Source: an uncultured Caulobacter sp. (GTDB lineage Bacteria; Pseudomonadota; Alphaproteobacteria; Caulobacterales; Caulobacteraceae). From it: a stretch of DNA of 64,000 bases. The position numbers and the translations under genes were made by a program. The stretch spans positions 1-64,000 of the forward strand of contig NZ_CAMQSF010000012.1 in the NCBI RefSeq assembly GCF_947036865.1. The letters run 5' to 3'. The stretch's first letter is position 1. Each line of letters begins with the position of its first letter. Shown piece after piece: positions 24,116 to 32,793 of the stretch. The notes beneath the pieces were generated by a model. That model did not search any database. It saw nothing but the letters and a program-made list of their open reading frames with translations, and was not told where the DNA came from.

Positions 24116-24664
24116 ATGACAGCGAAGTCGCCCCCGGTCCCAGCTAACCACAAAGCGCAATTTCGCGAAGAAGCCCGCCGCATCATCCGCGCCGATCGCG
24201 CGGCTCGGATGTCGGGAGCCTCTCAGAATACAATCGGCGCCGTCGCGGCCGCACTCGAGCGAGCCTTCAAGCTTGGCCGCGATGGAGGAGGCGCTCCGGC
24301 ATCGCCGGCCCTAAGCTGGGAAAGCATCCCGCCTCGATCGCGCGAGGCCTTAGAGTATCTTGGGATCAAGTCGCGACCGATCCACGGCCTGCGCGAGGAA
24401 GGGCTGGTGCTCGTCCCGGATGATGTCAATGGCCGGACACGATGGCGAGTGGAGGGCGCCGCTGAAAGCGAGCGGACGTACCCAACCGTCGCGATCAATC
24501 CGCTGGTCAAGCTTGGGCTGCTCGAAGCGCCGCAGGGCCGCGAAGACGCACTGCAACTGTCCCCCTCTGGCGCCGCCGCCTTCGATGGCTATTGGGCCCG
24601 TCGCCTCAAACGCGATCCGTCCTTGCCGATCGAAGGCATGCGGCCGACCAAACGCGGCTGGTGA
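24116..24664 (+). CDS. Conserved-looking protein of unknown function
   Basis: 182 residues, not recognised. The N-terminal half is basic and helical ('FREEARRIIRADRAARMSGASQNTIGAVAAALERAFKLGRDGG'). The C-terminal half ('YPTVAINPLVKLGLLEAPQGREDALQLSPSGAAAFDGYWARRL') looks like a small winged-helix fold. Codon use is typical of the window, so it is probably a real gene. It is followed by the intergenic region before traG, so a role in DNA processing or regulation of transfer is possible but unproven. Confidence 0.6.
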   Translation: MTAKSPPVPANHKAQFREEARRIIRADRAARMSGASQNTIGAVAAALERAFKLGRDGGGAPASPALSWESIPPRSREALEYLGIKSRPIHGLREEGLVLVPDDVNGRTRWRVEGAAESERTYPTVAINPLVKLGLLEAPQGREDALQLSPSGAAAFDGYWARRLKRDPSLPIEGMRPTKRGW

Positions 24665-24693
24665 GGCCGACCACATCGTAGGACTTCGAGGGA

Positions 24694-24781
24694 GTCTGGG
24701 CGGGGCGGTGGAAAGGTCTGCGAGGACCCCCAGGGTTTTAGCGCGAGCGCCTGGACATGCCGTCGGGCGCCCCGCCCAGAC
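24694..24781. repeat. Long inverted repeat upstream of traG (candidate oriT region)
   Basis: GTCTGGGCGGGGCG (24694-24707) and its perfect complement CGCCCCGCCCAGAC (24768-24781) stand 60 bases apart in the 250-bp gap before traG. The gap 24665-24915 holds no gene. Inverted repeats next to the coupling-protein gene are a common oriT setting; no nic site could be recognised, so this is only a candidate. Confidence 0.4.
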
Positions 24782-24835
24782 AGCCACTACCTTAGGGCGG
24801 CCGCCACCGACAATCAAAGCGCGGCCCTACGCCGC

Positions 24836-24852
24836 CGCCTGTCTTTGCACGC
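24836..24852 (+). promoter_or_regulatory. 17-bp element shared by the traG and trbB upstream regions
   Basis: CGCCTGTCTTTGCACGC occurs here, about 65 bp before traG, and identically at 27636-27652 before trbB, same orientation. It contains TTGCAC, usable as a -35. A shared promoter or operator for the two transfer transcripts is likely. Confidence 0.5.
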
Positions 24853-24915
24853 TGCTGCGCGAACGCGCCTGACAGAGACTGGCGTTCGCCTCGTCCGAGC
24901 CCCTTGATCCTGAAC

Positions 24916-26877
24916 ATGCAGGGTTCCAAGGTCCTCTGGCTGACGATCATCCTCGTCTTGGGCGTGGCGCTCGCGGCTGTGTGGTCCGCGACGCAATGGA
25001 CCGCGGCGTCGCTGGCTCACCAACCGGCCCTTGGGGCTCCGTGGTTCTTTCTCGCGGGCCGCCCCGTCTATCCGCCGCCCGCCTTCTTCTGGTGGTGGTT
25101 CGCCTATGACGCCTATGCGCCGGGCACCTTCCTGCGCGGCGGCGCGATCGCGGCCAGCGGCGGCGTTCTGGCCGCCGCCCTGGCGATCATGATGGCGATC
25201 TGGCGCAGCCGTGAGCGTGACGGGGCGTCGACCTTCGGAACCGCACGCTGGGCCAGCGATAGTGAGGTTCGCGGCGCGGGCCTTCTCGGCGACGACGGGG
25301 TGTTTCTCGGTCGATACAGCGATCACTATCTGCGCCACGCCGGACCAGAACATGTGCTCGGGTTCGCACCGACCCGTATGGGCAAAGGCGTCGGCTGGGT
25401 GGTGCCGAGCCTTCTGACCTGGCCCGCCTCGACGATCGTTCACGATATCAAAGGCGAGAACTGGACCCTCACGGCGGGATTTCGCGCGAAGCTCGGACCC
25501 GTCCTGCTGTTTGATCCAACCAATGCGACATCCTCGGCCTACAATCCCTTGCTCGAGGTTCGGGCCGGCGAGACCGAAGTTCGCGATGTGCAGAACATCG
25601 CCGACATTCTCGTTGATCCGGAAGGTAGCCTCGACAAGCGCAGCCACTGGGAGAAGACCTCCCACGCCCTTCTCGTCGGCGCGATCCTGCACGTCCTCTA
25701 CGCCGAGCCCGACAAGACCCTGGCCGGTGTCGCCGCCTTCCTGTCGGATCCGAGCCGCACGATAGAGCAGACGCTCGCGGCCATGATGACCACGCGGCAT
25801 CTTGGTGAAGCCGGCGTCCATCCCGTGGTGGCCAGCGCCGCCCGGGAACTGATGAACAAGAGCGAGAACGAGCGCTCGGGCGTTCTGTCGACGGCTATGA
25901 CCTTTCTGGGTCTCTACAGAGATCCGGTCGTCGCCACGGTGACCGCCCGCTGCGATTGGCGGATCGCCGACCTGGTCGCGGCGCCGTGCAGTCTCTATCT
26001 CGTCATCCCGCCTTCCGATGTGAGCCGAACGCGTCCGCTGATCCGGCTGATCCTCAATCAGATTATCCGCCGTCTGACGGAGAGCCTGGAGGACGTGAAC
26101 GGGCGCCAGGATCTCCTGCTCATGCTCGATGAACTCCCGGTGCTGGGACGGCTGGATTTCCTCGAGGGCTCGTTGCCGTTCATGGCGGGTTACCGCATCA
26201 GGGCCTTTCTGATCACCCAGTCGCTCAATCAGATCGAGCGGGCCTACGGCCCCAACAACGCCATCCTGGACAACTGCCACGTCCGCATCTGCTTTGCGAC
26301 CAACGATGAGCGGACCGCCAAGCGGATTTCCGAGGCCCTCGGCACGGCCACCGAAGAGCGGGCGATGCGAAATTATGCGGGGCACCGTCTCTCCCCCTGG
26401 CTTGGCCATCTTATGGTCTCGAAAGCCGAGTCGCCGCGGCCTCTGATGACGCCCGGCGAAATCATGCAGCTCCCGGCGGACGATGAGATCGTTCTGATCG
26501 CCGGCGCGCCGCCGATCCGCGCGCAGAAAGCACGCTACTTTCAAGACCGCCGTCTGGCGGCCCGAATTCTACCGCCCCCCGTCCCGAGCCGACTGTCGAC
26601 CGCGCCGCACGGCTGGAGGATTCAGCCACGGGTCAGGGAGGCAGCGCCCGCGATGACCAGCCCCGGCGCGATGGCGGACGGCGAAGGGCCCAGCCCGCGC
26701 GAGTACTCGCTTGCGCTGCCCGAGCTCGCATTGCCCCCAGGCTCCCGAGACGAATTTGCGTTCGACGACTCTCTCGCGGAGGACATGGCCGCGGCCAAGG
26801 CGCGCCAGTTCGAACGCAGTCAGACGAGCATCGCGCGACAAGCCTCGATGGACCCAGACGACGGGATGGAGCTCTAG
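24916..26877 (+). CDS. traG: Conjugal transfer coupling protein TraG (VirD4 type)
   Basis: Inner-membrane ATPase linking the relaxosome to the mating channel. About 653 residues from ATG 24916; the track uses TTG 24904. Two N-terminal membrane helices (about 6-26 and 75-97) precede the NTPase domain. Walker A is 'FAPTRMGKGVGWVVPSLL' (about 150-165) and Walker B 'DLLLMLDELPVLGRLDFLE'. 'SLNQIERAYGPNNAILDNCHVRICFATNDERTAKRISEALGTAT' is the T4CP signature region. It starts the transfer operon; CopG follows after two bases. Confidence 0.95.
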   Translation: MQGSKVLWLTIILVLGVALAAVWSATQWTAASLAHQPALGAPWFFLAGRPVYPPPAFFWWWFAYDAYAPGTFLRGGAIAASGGVLAAALAIMMAIWRSRERDGASTFGTARWASDSEVRGAGLLGDDGVFLGRYSDHYLRHAGPEHVLGFAPTRMGKGVGWVVPSLLTWPASTIVHDIKGENWTLTAGFRAKLGPVLLFDPTNATSSAYNPLLEVRAGETEVRDVQNIADILVDPEGSLDKRSHWEKTSHALLVGAILHVLYAEPDKTLAGVAAFLSDPSRTIEQTLAAMMTTRHLGEAGVHPVVASAARELMNKSENERSGVLSTAMTFLGLYRDPVVATVTARCDWRIADLVAAPCSLYLVIPPSDVSRTRPLIRLILNQIIRRLTESLEDVNGRQDLLLMLDELPVLGRLDFLEGSLPFMAGYRIRAFLITQSLNQIERAYGPNNAILDNCHVRICFATNDERTAKRISEALGTATEERAMRNYAGHRLSPWLGHLMVSKAESPRPLMTPGEIMQLPADDEIVLIAGAPPIRAQKARYFQDRRLAARILPPPVPSRLSTAPHGWRIQPRVREAAPAMTSPGAMADGEGPSPREYSLALPELALPPGSRDEFAFDDSLAEDMAAAKARQFERSQTSIARQASMDPDDGMEL

Positions 26878-26879
26878 TC

Positions 26880-27302
26880 ATGCGGGTCAAACACACCTTT
26901 CGGCTTCCACCCGGCCTCGGCAAACGGCTGGCCGAATACGCGCTAAGGCGCCGTATCTCACAGGCGCTGGTGGTCGAGGCGGCCTTGGAGAGCTTCCTGT
27001 CGCCAGATGGCGCCGAACAACTGGAGGCGGCGCTGAGCCGCAGGCTAGACCGCCTGTCGCGCCAGGCTGACCGCATAGAGCAGGTCGTCGGCATCATCCT
27101 CGAGGCGCTTGGCCTCTTCGTTCGCTTCTGGCTGGCCAACACCCTGGCCTTGCCCGAAGCATCCCTGGCCGCTCAGCAAGCCAAGGGTCGCGAACGCTAC
27201 CAGAATTTCCTGACCAGCCTCGGGCGTCGCATCGCCAAGGGCGCAAACCTGTCGCGCGACATCGAGGCCAGCGCACGCGAAGCGGACGCCCCCGAGATCT
27301 AA
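26880..27302 (+). CDS. CopG-type ribbon-helix-helix protein of the transfer operon
   Basis: 140 residues. The N-terminus 'MRVKHTFRLPPGLGKRLAEYALRRRISQALVVEAALESFLS' is a ribbon-helix-helix motif. A coiled-coil-like stretch ('RRLDRLSRQADRIEQVVGIILEALGLFVRFWL') follows. A CopG-like gene between traG and trbB is the rule in this ICE class. It probably controls transfer genes or assists the relaxosome. Confidence 0.85.
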   Translation: MRVKHTFRLPPGLGKRLAEYALRRRISQALVVEAALESFLSPDGAEQLEAALSRRLDRLSRQADRIEQVVGIILEALGLFVRFWLANTLALPEASLAAQQAKGRERYQNFLTSLGRRIAKGANLSRDIEASAREADAPEI

Positions 27303-27553
27303 GCGTCAGGATCGTCAAAGGCGCCGAAAGACTTCAGTCGAGCCTGCTGCTCGAGCGCCGAGCGGTTGATCGCGCCCTCGAGGAGGGCGCACGCCTGGTC
27401 CAGGGCGCGCAGGTCGTCGCGATGGTTGACCACGAGCGCGGCGGCCAACATCTCGACGAGGGCGTCGGCGATCGCCCCAATCTTCTCCGGATCGCGATTG
27501 GCCAAGGCCAACTGAGAGAGCACCAAGGCCCGCAGGTTGTCGACGAAGTCCAT
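27299..27553 (-). CDS. Small antisense-oriented protein between copG and trbB
   Basis: 84 residues from ATG 27553 (MDFVDNLRALVLSQLALANRDPEKIGAIADALVEMLAAALVV..), with a good Shine-Dalgarno (CCGGAGGAAG). I reject the track's 162-residue version because its N-terminal part is shadow-like. It is all helical and acidic. It overlaps the copG stop by four bases tail to tail. I believe a small gene in this place is conserved in related ICEs, but the function is unknown. Confidence 0.6.
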   Translation of the reverse strand: MDFVDNLRALVLSQLALANRDPEKIGAIADALVEMLAAALVVNHRDDLRALDQACALLEGAINRSALEQQARLKSFGAFDDPDA

Positions 27554-27635
27554 GCTTCCTCCGGCGGGTAGCATCGGCCTTGCAGCGTCGTCCGCGCAAT
27601 GCCTCTCACTCCGATCGGAGCGCAATTTTCGCCAG

Positions 27636-27652
27636 CGCCTGTCTTTGCACGC
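27636..27652 (+). promoter_or_regulatory. Second copy of the 17-bp element, upstream of trbB
   Basis: Identical to 24836-24852 (CGCCTGTCTTTGCACGC), about 73-90 bp before the trbB start and upstream of the antisense small gene's start. Suggests that trbB-I has its own promoter, co-regulated with traG. Confidence 0.5.
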
Positions 27653-27724
27653 CAGGCCTCGCCGAGCGCTAAACCCTTGTTGCGCCGCCGGCGCTTTGGT
27701 CCTGTCTAGAGAGCCTCCCGCCCG

Positions 27725-28720
27725 GTGCGCCGGGCCTTGTCGAGGCCTTCGATCGTGTCGGCGATCCCGCTTCCAGACGACAGTCAAACGCGCGCCAGCC
27801 GTATGCTGCGGACAGCGCTCGGCGCGGACGTCCGGGCGTGGTTGGCTCAGGACGATGTCGTTGAGGTGATGCTCAATCCGGACGGTCGTCTCTGGATCGA
27901 TCGTCTCGGGACGGGCCTATCCGACACAGGCGTAAGGCTGGAGGCGGCGGAAGGCGAGCGGATCATTCGTCTGGTCGCCCACCATGTCGACGGCGAAGCC
28001 CATGCACGAAGCCCCCGCATATCCGCCGAATTGCCTGCGACCGGCGAGCGGTTCGAGGGTCTCTTGCCGCCTATCGTCTCTGCGCCGACCTTCGCCATTC
28101 GCAAGCCTGCCGTCCGGGCGGTGACGCTAAGCGACTATGTCGACCAGGGCGTGATGGACCGCGCGCAAGCCGACACCCTGGCCGCCGCCGTCGCCTGGCC
28201 ACGCAACATCCTCGTCGCCGGCGCCACGGCCAGCGGCAAGACCACCCTCGCGAACGCCCTCCTTGCCGAGTTGGCCGGAACCCGGCAGCGGGTCATCATC
28301 CTCGAGGACACCGTCGAACTTCGCTGCCCCGCGCCCAACACCGTGGCGCTACGCAGCAAGGACGGGGTCGCCTCGCTGACCGACCTGCTGCGGTCAACGC
28401 TGCGCCTGCGTCCCGACCGGATCGTGGTGGGCGAAGTACGCGGCCCCGAGGCGCTCGATCTCATCAAGGCCTGGGGCACGGGCCATCCGGGCGGGATCGC
28501 CACGGTTCACGCCGGCACGGCCCTCGGCGCCCTGCGTCGCCTCGAACAGCTCATCGCCGAGGCGGCGGTGACCGTCCCGCGCGACCTGATCGCAGAGACG
28601 GTCGATGCGGTCGCCGTGCTGAGCGGCCGGGGTGCTGCGCGGCGCCTCACCGAACTCGTCGCGGTCCAGGGCCTCGACGCCGGCGGCTACAGCTTCATCC
28701 CCCTCGGAGACGCATCATGA
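27725..28720 (+). CDS. trbB: P-type conjugative transfer ATPase TrbB (VirB11)
   Basis: Hexameric cytoplasmic ATPase driving pilus assembly and DNA transfer. 331 residues from GTG 27725; an internal GTG at 27755 is another possible start. Walker A is '[19 protein letters not shown]' (about 159-177), '[12 protein letters not shown]' gives the Asp box, Walker B is '[37 protein letters not shown]' and the His box ends it. First gene of the trbBCDEJKLFGI run; TrbC overlaps its stop by four bases. Confidence 0.95.
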   Translation: MRRALSRPSIVSAIPLPDDSQTRASRMLRTALGADVRAWLAQDDVVEVMLNPDGRLWIDRLGTGLSDTGVRLEAAEGERIIRLVAHHVDGEAHARSPRISAELPATGERFEGLLPPIVSAPTFAIRKPAVRAVTLSDYVDQGVMDRAQADTLAAAVAWPRNILVAGATASGKTTLANALLAELAGTRQRVIILEDTVELRCPAPNTVALRSKDGVASLTDLLRSTLRLRPDRIVVGEVRGPEALDLIKAWGTGHPGGIATVHAGTALGALRRLEQLIAEAAVTVPRDLIAETVDAVAVLSGRGAARRLTELVAVQGLDAGGYSFIPLGDAS

Positions 28721-29103
28721 CGAGACCGAGCCCCTGCCGCCGCCATGGGCGGCCGCCCCGTCACCTGCGCGACCTGCTCTGCGGCATGTCGGCAACCGCC
28801 TGGCTTGTGCTCTACGGGCTGCCCGCCCGAGCGGCCGGCTCCTCAATGCCCTGGGAAGCGCCACTGCAATCGATCCTGGAGTCGATCGAGGGTCCGGTGG
28901 CCAAGATCGTGGCGGTGATCGTGATCATCGTCACGGGGTTATCGCTGGCCTTCGGCGAGACCTCGGGCGGCTTTCGCCGTCTGATACAGATCGTCTTCGG
29001 ACTGTCGATCGCTTTCGCGGCCTCCAGCTTTTTCCTGTCGTTCTTCTCGTTCGGCGGCGGCGCGCTGATTGACCTGCCGGCCGGAGGGAGCGTTTCGGCA
29101 TGA
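28717..29103 (+). CDS. trbC: Conjugal transfer pilin TrbC (VirB2)
   Basis: 128 residues. A long basic leader/signal (residues 1-40) is followed by the pilin body 'SSMPWEAPLQSILESIEGPVAKIVAVIVIIVTGLSLAFGETSGGFRRLIQIVFGLSIAFAASSFFLSFF' with two hydrophobic helices, the TrbC/VirB2 pattern. It makes the conjugative pilus after processing. Overlaps trbB and trbD by ATGA-type junctions. Confidence 0.93.
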   Translation: MTRPSPCRRHGRPPRHLRDLLCGMSATAWLVLYGLPARAAGSSMPWEAPLQSILESIEGPVAKIVAVIVIIVTGLSLAFGETSGGFRRLIQIVFGLSIAFAASSFFLSFFSFGGGALIDLPAGGSVSA

Positions 29104-29369
29104 GCGCCGAGGCGTTGCCAGCAGGCTATTTCGCGGTCGTGCACCGGGCGCTGGTCGAACCGATGCTGCTGGGCGGCGCACCGCGGACGGTCGCCATCGC
29201 CAACGGCACGCTGGCGGCGGCGGTCGGCCTTGGCCTCCGCCTCTGGTTCGTGGGCCTGCTGCTCTGGCTTGTCGGCCATGCGCTCGCGGTCTGGGCCGCG
29301 CGTCATGACCCGCAGTTCGTCGAGGTTGGTCGCCGCCACCTGCGCTATCCACCCTATCTTCGGACCTGA
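29100..29369 (+). CDS. trbD: Conjugal transfer protein TrbD (VirB3)
   Basis: 89 residues. 'YFAVVHRALVEPMLLGGAPRTVAIANGTLAAAVGLGLRLWFVGLLLWLVGHALAVWAARHDPQFVEVGRRHLRYPPYL' is a textbook TrbD/VirB3: short, one hairpin of membrane helices, ending in the 'DPQF..V..RHL....YL' motif. It acts at the inner membrane with TrbE. Confidence 0.93.
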   Translation: MSAEALPAGYFAVVHRALVEPMLLGGAPRTVAIANGTLAAAVGLGLRLWFVGLLLWLVGHALAVWAARHDPQFVEVGRRHLRYPPYLRT

Positions 29370-29374
29370 CCGCG

Positions 29375-31783
29375 ATGATGGCGCTCCAGCCCTATGGCGA
29401 TCCGACCCCGCGCCTGGCCGACTTCCTGCCTTGGGCCGCGCTCGTCGCGCCCGGCGTCGTCCTCAACAAGGACGGTTGCCTGCAGAGGACCGCGCGGTTC
29501 CGCGGCCCCGACCTCGACAGCGCTACGCCGGCCGAGCTCGTCGCCATCACGGGTCGCCTCAATAACGCGTTGCGGCGTCTGGGTTCGGGCTGGGCCCTGT
29601 TCGTCGAGGCCCGCCGCGACCCGTCTGCGGGCTATCCAGAGGATCGCTTTCCCGACGTGGCCTCCGCCCTCGTCGACCTCGAACGAAAGGCGCAGTTCGC
29701 CGAGGCCGGGGCCCACTTCGAAAGCCGCTATTTCCTGACGTTCGTCCGGCGTCCGCCGGCCGAGGACGCCGCGCGCGTCAGCGGTCTGATGATCGAAGGC
29801 CGCGCCAGGCGCGGACGCGACGCCTGGGAACATGCGCAAAGCTTCATCGAGCGAACGGACCGCGTCCTGCAGTTGATAGAGGGCTTCATGCCCGAAGCTG
29901 TTTGGCTAGACGATGCGCAGACCTTGAGCTTCCTGCACGGGGCGGTGACCACCACTCGCCAGGGCGTGCGTGTCCCTGAAGTCCCGATGCACCTGGACGC
30001 CTTGCTCGCGACCGAGCCGTTCGGCGGAGGGCTCGAACCACGGCTTGGCGACAAGCACCTCCGGGTTCTGACCGTCATTGGCTTTCCATCCGCGACCTTT
30101 CCCGGAATCCTCGACGATCTCAATCGCCTGTCGTTTCCCTACCGGTGGTCGACGCGCGCGCTGATGCTCGACAAGACCGACGCTGTCAGGCTGCTCACGA
30201 AGATTCGTCGTCAGTGGTTCGCAAAGCGCAAGTCGATCGGAGCCATTCTCAAGGAGGTGATGACCAACGAGGCCGCCAGCCTCGTGGATGCTGACGCCGC
30301 CAACAAGGCCGCCGACGCTGATGCCGCTCTTCAGGATCTCGGCGCCGATGATGTCGCCCAGGCCTTCGTGACGGCCAATGTCGTGGTGTGGGACGACGAT
30401 GCACGGGCGGCGGCCGACAAGCTCCGCCTCGTCGAGAAGACCATCCAGGGCCGAGACTTCACCGTCATCACCGAGACCCTGAACGCCGTCGAGGCCTGGC
30501 TCGGATCTCTGCCAGGGCATGTCTATGCCAATGTGCGCCAGCCGCCGGTCTCGACGGTGAACCTCGCCCACATGATGCCGCTCTCGGCCGTCTGGGCGGG
30601 ACCAGCCCGCGATGATCATCTTGAGGCCGCGCCGCTCTTCCAGGCTCGCACGGCGGGCTCTACGCCCTTTCGGTTCTCGCTGCATGTCGGCGATGTCGGC
30701 CACACCCTGATCGTCGGGCCGACCGGTGCGGGCAAATCGGTGTTGCTGGCGCTCCTTGCCCTGTCGTTTCGGCGCTACCGAAACGCCCAGATTTTCGCCT
30801 TCGACTTCGGCGGCTCGATCCGCGCGGCCACCCTGGCGATGGGTGGGCGCTACCACGACCTTGGCGGCGCGGCGCCGCCGTCGCTGCAGCCGCTCGCCCG
30901 GATCGACGACGTCACTGAACGCACCTGGGCCGTCGAATGGCTGGTCGCCCTTCTGGCGCGAGAGGGCGTGAGCCTGACGCCGGACAATCGCGATCGTCTG
31001 TGGTCGGCGCTCGCCGCCCTGGCGGCGGCGCCCGCCGACCAGCGCACCATCAGCGGCCTTATCGCCCTGTTGCAGGATGGCGCGCTGAAGCTCGCCCTAC
31101 GTCCCTATGCGATCGGCGGGGCCGCGGGTCGGCTGCTCGACGCCGAACACGAAACGCTCTCTTCGTCGTCCGTCGAGACCTTCGAGACCGAGGGCCTCGT
31201 CGGCTCTCATGGTGCGGCGGCGGTGCTGGGCTACCTCTTCCACCGCATCGAAGGCCGACTGGATGGCCGCCCGACCCTGGTGGTGATCGATGAGGGATGG
31301 CTGGCGCTCGATGACCCTCAGTTCGCCGGTCAACTGCGCGAATGGCTCAAGACCCTGCGCAAGAAGAACGCGTCGGTCGTTTTCGCCACTCAATCGCTGG
31401 CCGACATCAAGGACAGCCCCATCGCACCGGCCATTATCGAGAGCTGCCCGACGCGGCTCTTCCTGCCCAACGCCAGGGCCCTGGAGCCTCAGATCGCCGA
31501 GATCTACGCTGGGTTCGGACTCAACGCGCGCCAGACCGAGATCATCGCGCGCGCGACGCCCAAGCGCGACTACTACGTCCAGTCACCGGTCGGTGACCGA
31601 TTGTTCGACCTGAGCCTGGGCGAAGTCGCCCTGGCCTTCACCGCGACGTCATCGAAGGCCGACCAGGCGCTGATCGACGCGACGCTTGCAGACGCGCCTG
31701 AGGACTTCGCCAGCGCTTGGTTGCACGCGCGGGGTCTGAGCTGGGCGGCCGAGCTCATCCCCACGCTCGAACTGGAGACCTGA
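29375..31783 (+). CDS. trbE: Conjugal transfer ATPase TrbE (VirB4)
   Basis: 802 residues, the largest T4SS ATPase. The N-terminal CagE/TrbE domain begins 'LADFLPWAALVAPGVVLNKDGCLQRTARFRGPDLDS'. Walker A is 'VGPTGAGKSVLLALLALSF' (about 447-465), Walker B 'TLVVIDEGWLALDDPQFAGQL' (about 635), and 'NASVVFATQSLADI' follows. Energises pilus biogenesis together with TrbB. Starts five bases after trbD. Confidence 0.95.
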   Translation: MMALQPYGDPTPRLADFLPWAALVAPGVVLNKDGCLQRTARFRGPDLDSATPAELVAITGRLNNALRRLGSGWALFVEARRDPSAGYPEDRFPDVASALVDLERKAQFAEAGAHFESRYFLTFVRRPPAEDAARVSGLMIEGRARRGRDAWEHAQSFIERTDRVLQLIEGFMPEAVWLDDAQTLSFLHGAVTTTRQGVRVPEVPMHLDALLATEPFGGGLEPRLGDKHLRVLTVIGFPSATFPGILDDLNRLSFPYRWSTRALMLDKTDAVRLLTKIRRQWFAKRKSIGAILKEVMTNEAASLVDADAANKAADADAALQDLGADDVAQAFVTANVVVWDDDARAAADKLRLVEKTIQGRDFTVITETLNAVEAWLGSLPGHVYANVRQPPVSTVNLAHMMPLSAVWAGPARDDHLEAAPLFQARTAGSTPFRFSLHVGDVGHTLIVGPTGAGKSVLLALLALSFRRYRNAQIFAFDFGGSIRAATLAMGGRYHDLGGAAPPSLQPLARIDDVTERTWAVEWLVALLAREGVSLTPDNRDRLWSALAALAAAPADQRTISGLIALLQDGALKLALRPYAIGGAAGRLLDAEHETLSSSSVETFETEGLVGSHGAAAVLGYLFHRIEGRLDGRPTLVVIDEGWLALDDPQFAGQLREWLKTLRKKNASVVFATQSLADIKDSPIAPAIIESCPTRLFLPNARALEPQIAEIYAGFGLNARQTEIIARATPKRDYYVQSPVGDRLFDLSLGEVALAFTATSSKADQALIDATLADAPEDFASAWLHARGLSWAAELIPTLELET

Positions 31784-31784
31784 T

Positions 31785-32534
31785 ATGGCCCCATGCCTCT
31801 CGCGGCGGTCCCTCATGGCGATCGCGCCGATCGCGGCCGGAGCCGTTCTGCTCCCCGCCAGCGCGTTCGCGCAGTGGACCGTCTTCGACCCGACCAACTA
31901 CGCCCAGAACCTGCTGACGGCGAGCCGTTCGCTCGAACAGATCAACCATCAGATCACCGCCCTGCAGAACCAGGCCCAGTCGCTCGTCAACGAGGCGAGA
32001 AATCTCCAGACGCTCCCCTTCTCGTCCCTGCAGACCCTGCAGTCGCAACTGGCTCAAACCCGGGCGCTGATCGACCAGGCCAAGGGCGTCGCGCTGCGTG
32101 TGGCCGACGTTGAGGCGGCGTTCCAAGGCGCCTACCGCCCTGCCGACCTCTCCGCCAGCAACCAGGGCCTGCTCAGCGACGCGAAGAGCCGTTGGAGCAA
32201 CAGCGTCGCGGCCTTCCAGGACGCATTGAAGGTCCAGGCTGGCGTGGTCGGCAACCTCGAAGGCTCGCGGACCGAGCTTGGCCAGCTCGTTACCGCCAGC
32301 CAGTCGGCGAGCGGCGCGCTTCAAGCGGCCCAGGCGGGTAATCAGCTTCTGGCTTTGCAATCGCAACAGCTCTCCGACCTTCTCCTCCTCCTCGCCGCCC
32401 AAGGCCGCGCCCAGACGCTGGAAGCCGCCCAGCGCGCGGCCGCTCAGGACCAGGCGCGGGAACAACTGCGGCGCTTTCTAACGCCCGGCGCGGGGTACCA
32501 GCCGGGCTCGGCCAAAATGTTCAATCGCCCATGA
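31785..32534 (+). CDS. trbJ: P-type conjugative transfer protein TrbJ (VirB5-like)
   Basis: 249 residues. Signal peptide 'SLMAIAPIAAGAVLLPASAFAQ' is followed by 'WTVFDPTNYAQNLLTASRSLEQINHQITALQNQAQSLVNEARNLQTL', the TrbJ hallmark, with long helical and coiled-coil segments rich in Gln and Ala. A probable minor pilus component or mating adhesin. It lies one base after the trbE stop. Confidence 0.93.
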   Translation: MAPCLSRRSLMAIAPIAAGAVLLPASAFAQWTVFDPTNYAQNLLTASRSLEQINHQITALQNQAQSLVNEARNLQTLPFSSLQTLQSQLAQTRALIDQAKGVALRVADVEAAFQGAYRPADLSASNQGLLSDAKSRWSNSVAAFQDALKVQAGVVGNLEGSRTELGQLVTASQSASGALQAAQAGNQLLALQSQQLSDLLLLLAAQGRAQTLEAAQRAAAQDQAREQLRRFLTPGAGYQPGSAKMFNRP

Positions 32535-32791
32535 GCTCGCGTCTGTCCTTTCGACTCGCGGCGGCCGCCTTCGCGGTCCTGGCGATCCTCGTCGCGGCCC
32601 TTCAATCCCGCCACCCGCCCATGACCTCGACGCCGGCTGCGGCGACGAAGGACCACGTCATCACCCCGCACGCCGCGCGCATGGCGCATTGCCAGTCGCT
32701 CGGCGCGGCAGGCGCTCAGGATCCAGATTGCCTGAAGGCCTGGGACGATGCGCGAACCCGGTTCCTGGGCGCGAAGAAGGCGGAGCGCTGA
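32531..32791 (+). CDS. TrbK-like putative entry exclusion protein
   Basis: 86 residues with one N-terminal hydrophobic helix ('LAAAAFAVLAILVAAL'), then 'MAHCQSLGAAGAQDPDCLKAWDDARTRFLG' with two cysteines. This fits the TrbK-alt type found at this position in rhizobial and caulobacterial trb operons. It would reduce redundant transfer into cells already holding the element. Overlaps trbJ in ATGA. Confidence 0.8.
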   Translation: MSSRLSFRLAAAAFAVLAILVAALQSRHPPMTSTPAAATKDHVITPHAARMAHCQSLGAAGAQDPDCLKAWDDARTRFLGAKKAER

Positions 32792-32793
32792 GC

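Noticed and set aside
24814-26544. 576-aa - strand ORF antisense to traG
   Set aside because: Shadow frame rich in Arg, His and Gly; traG explains the region.
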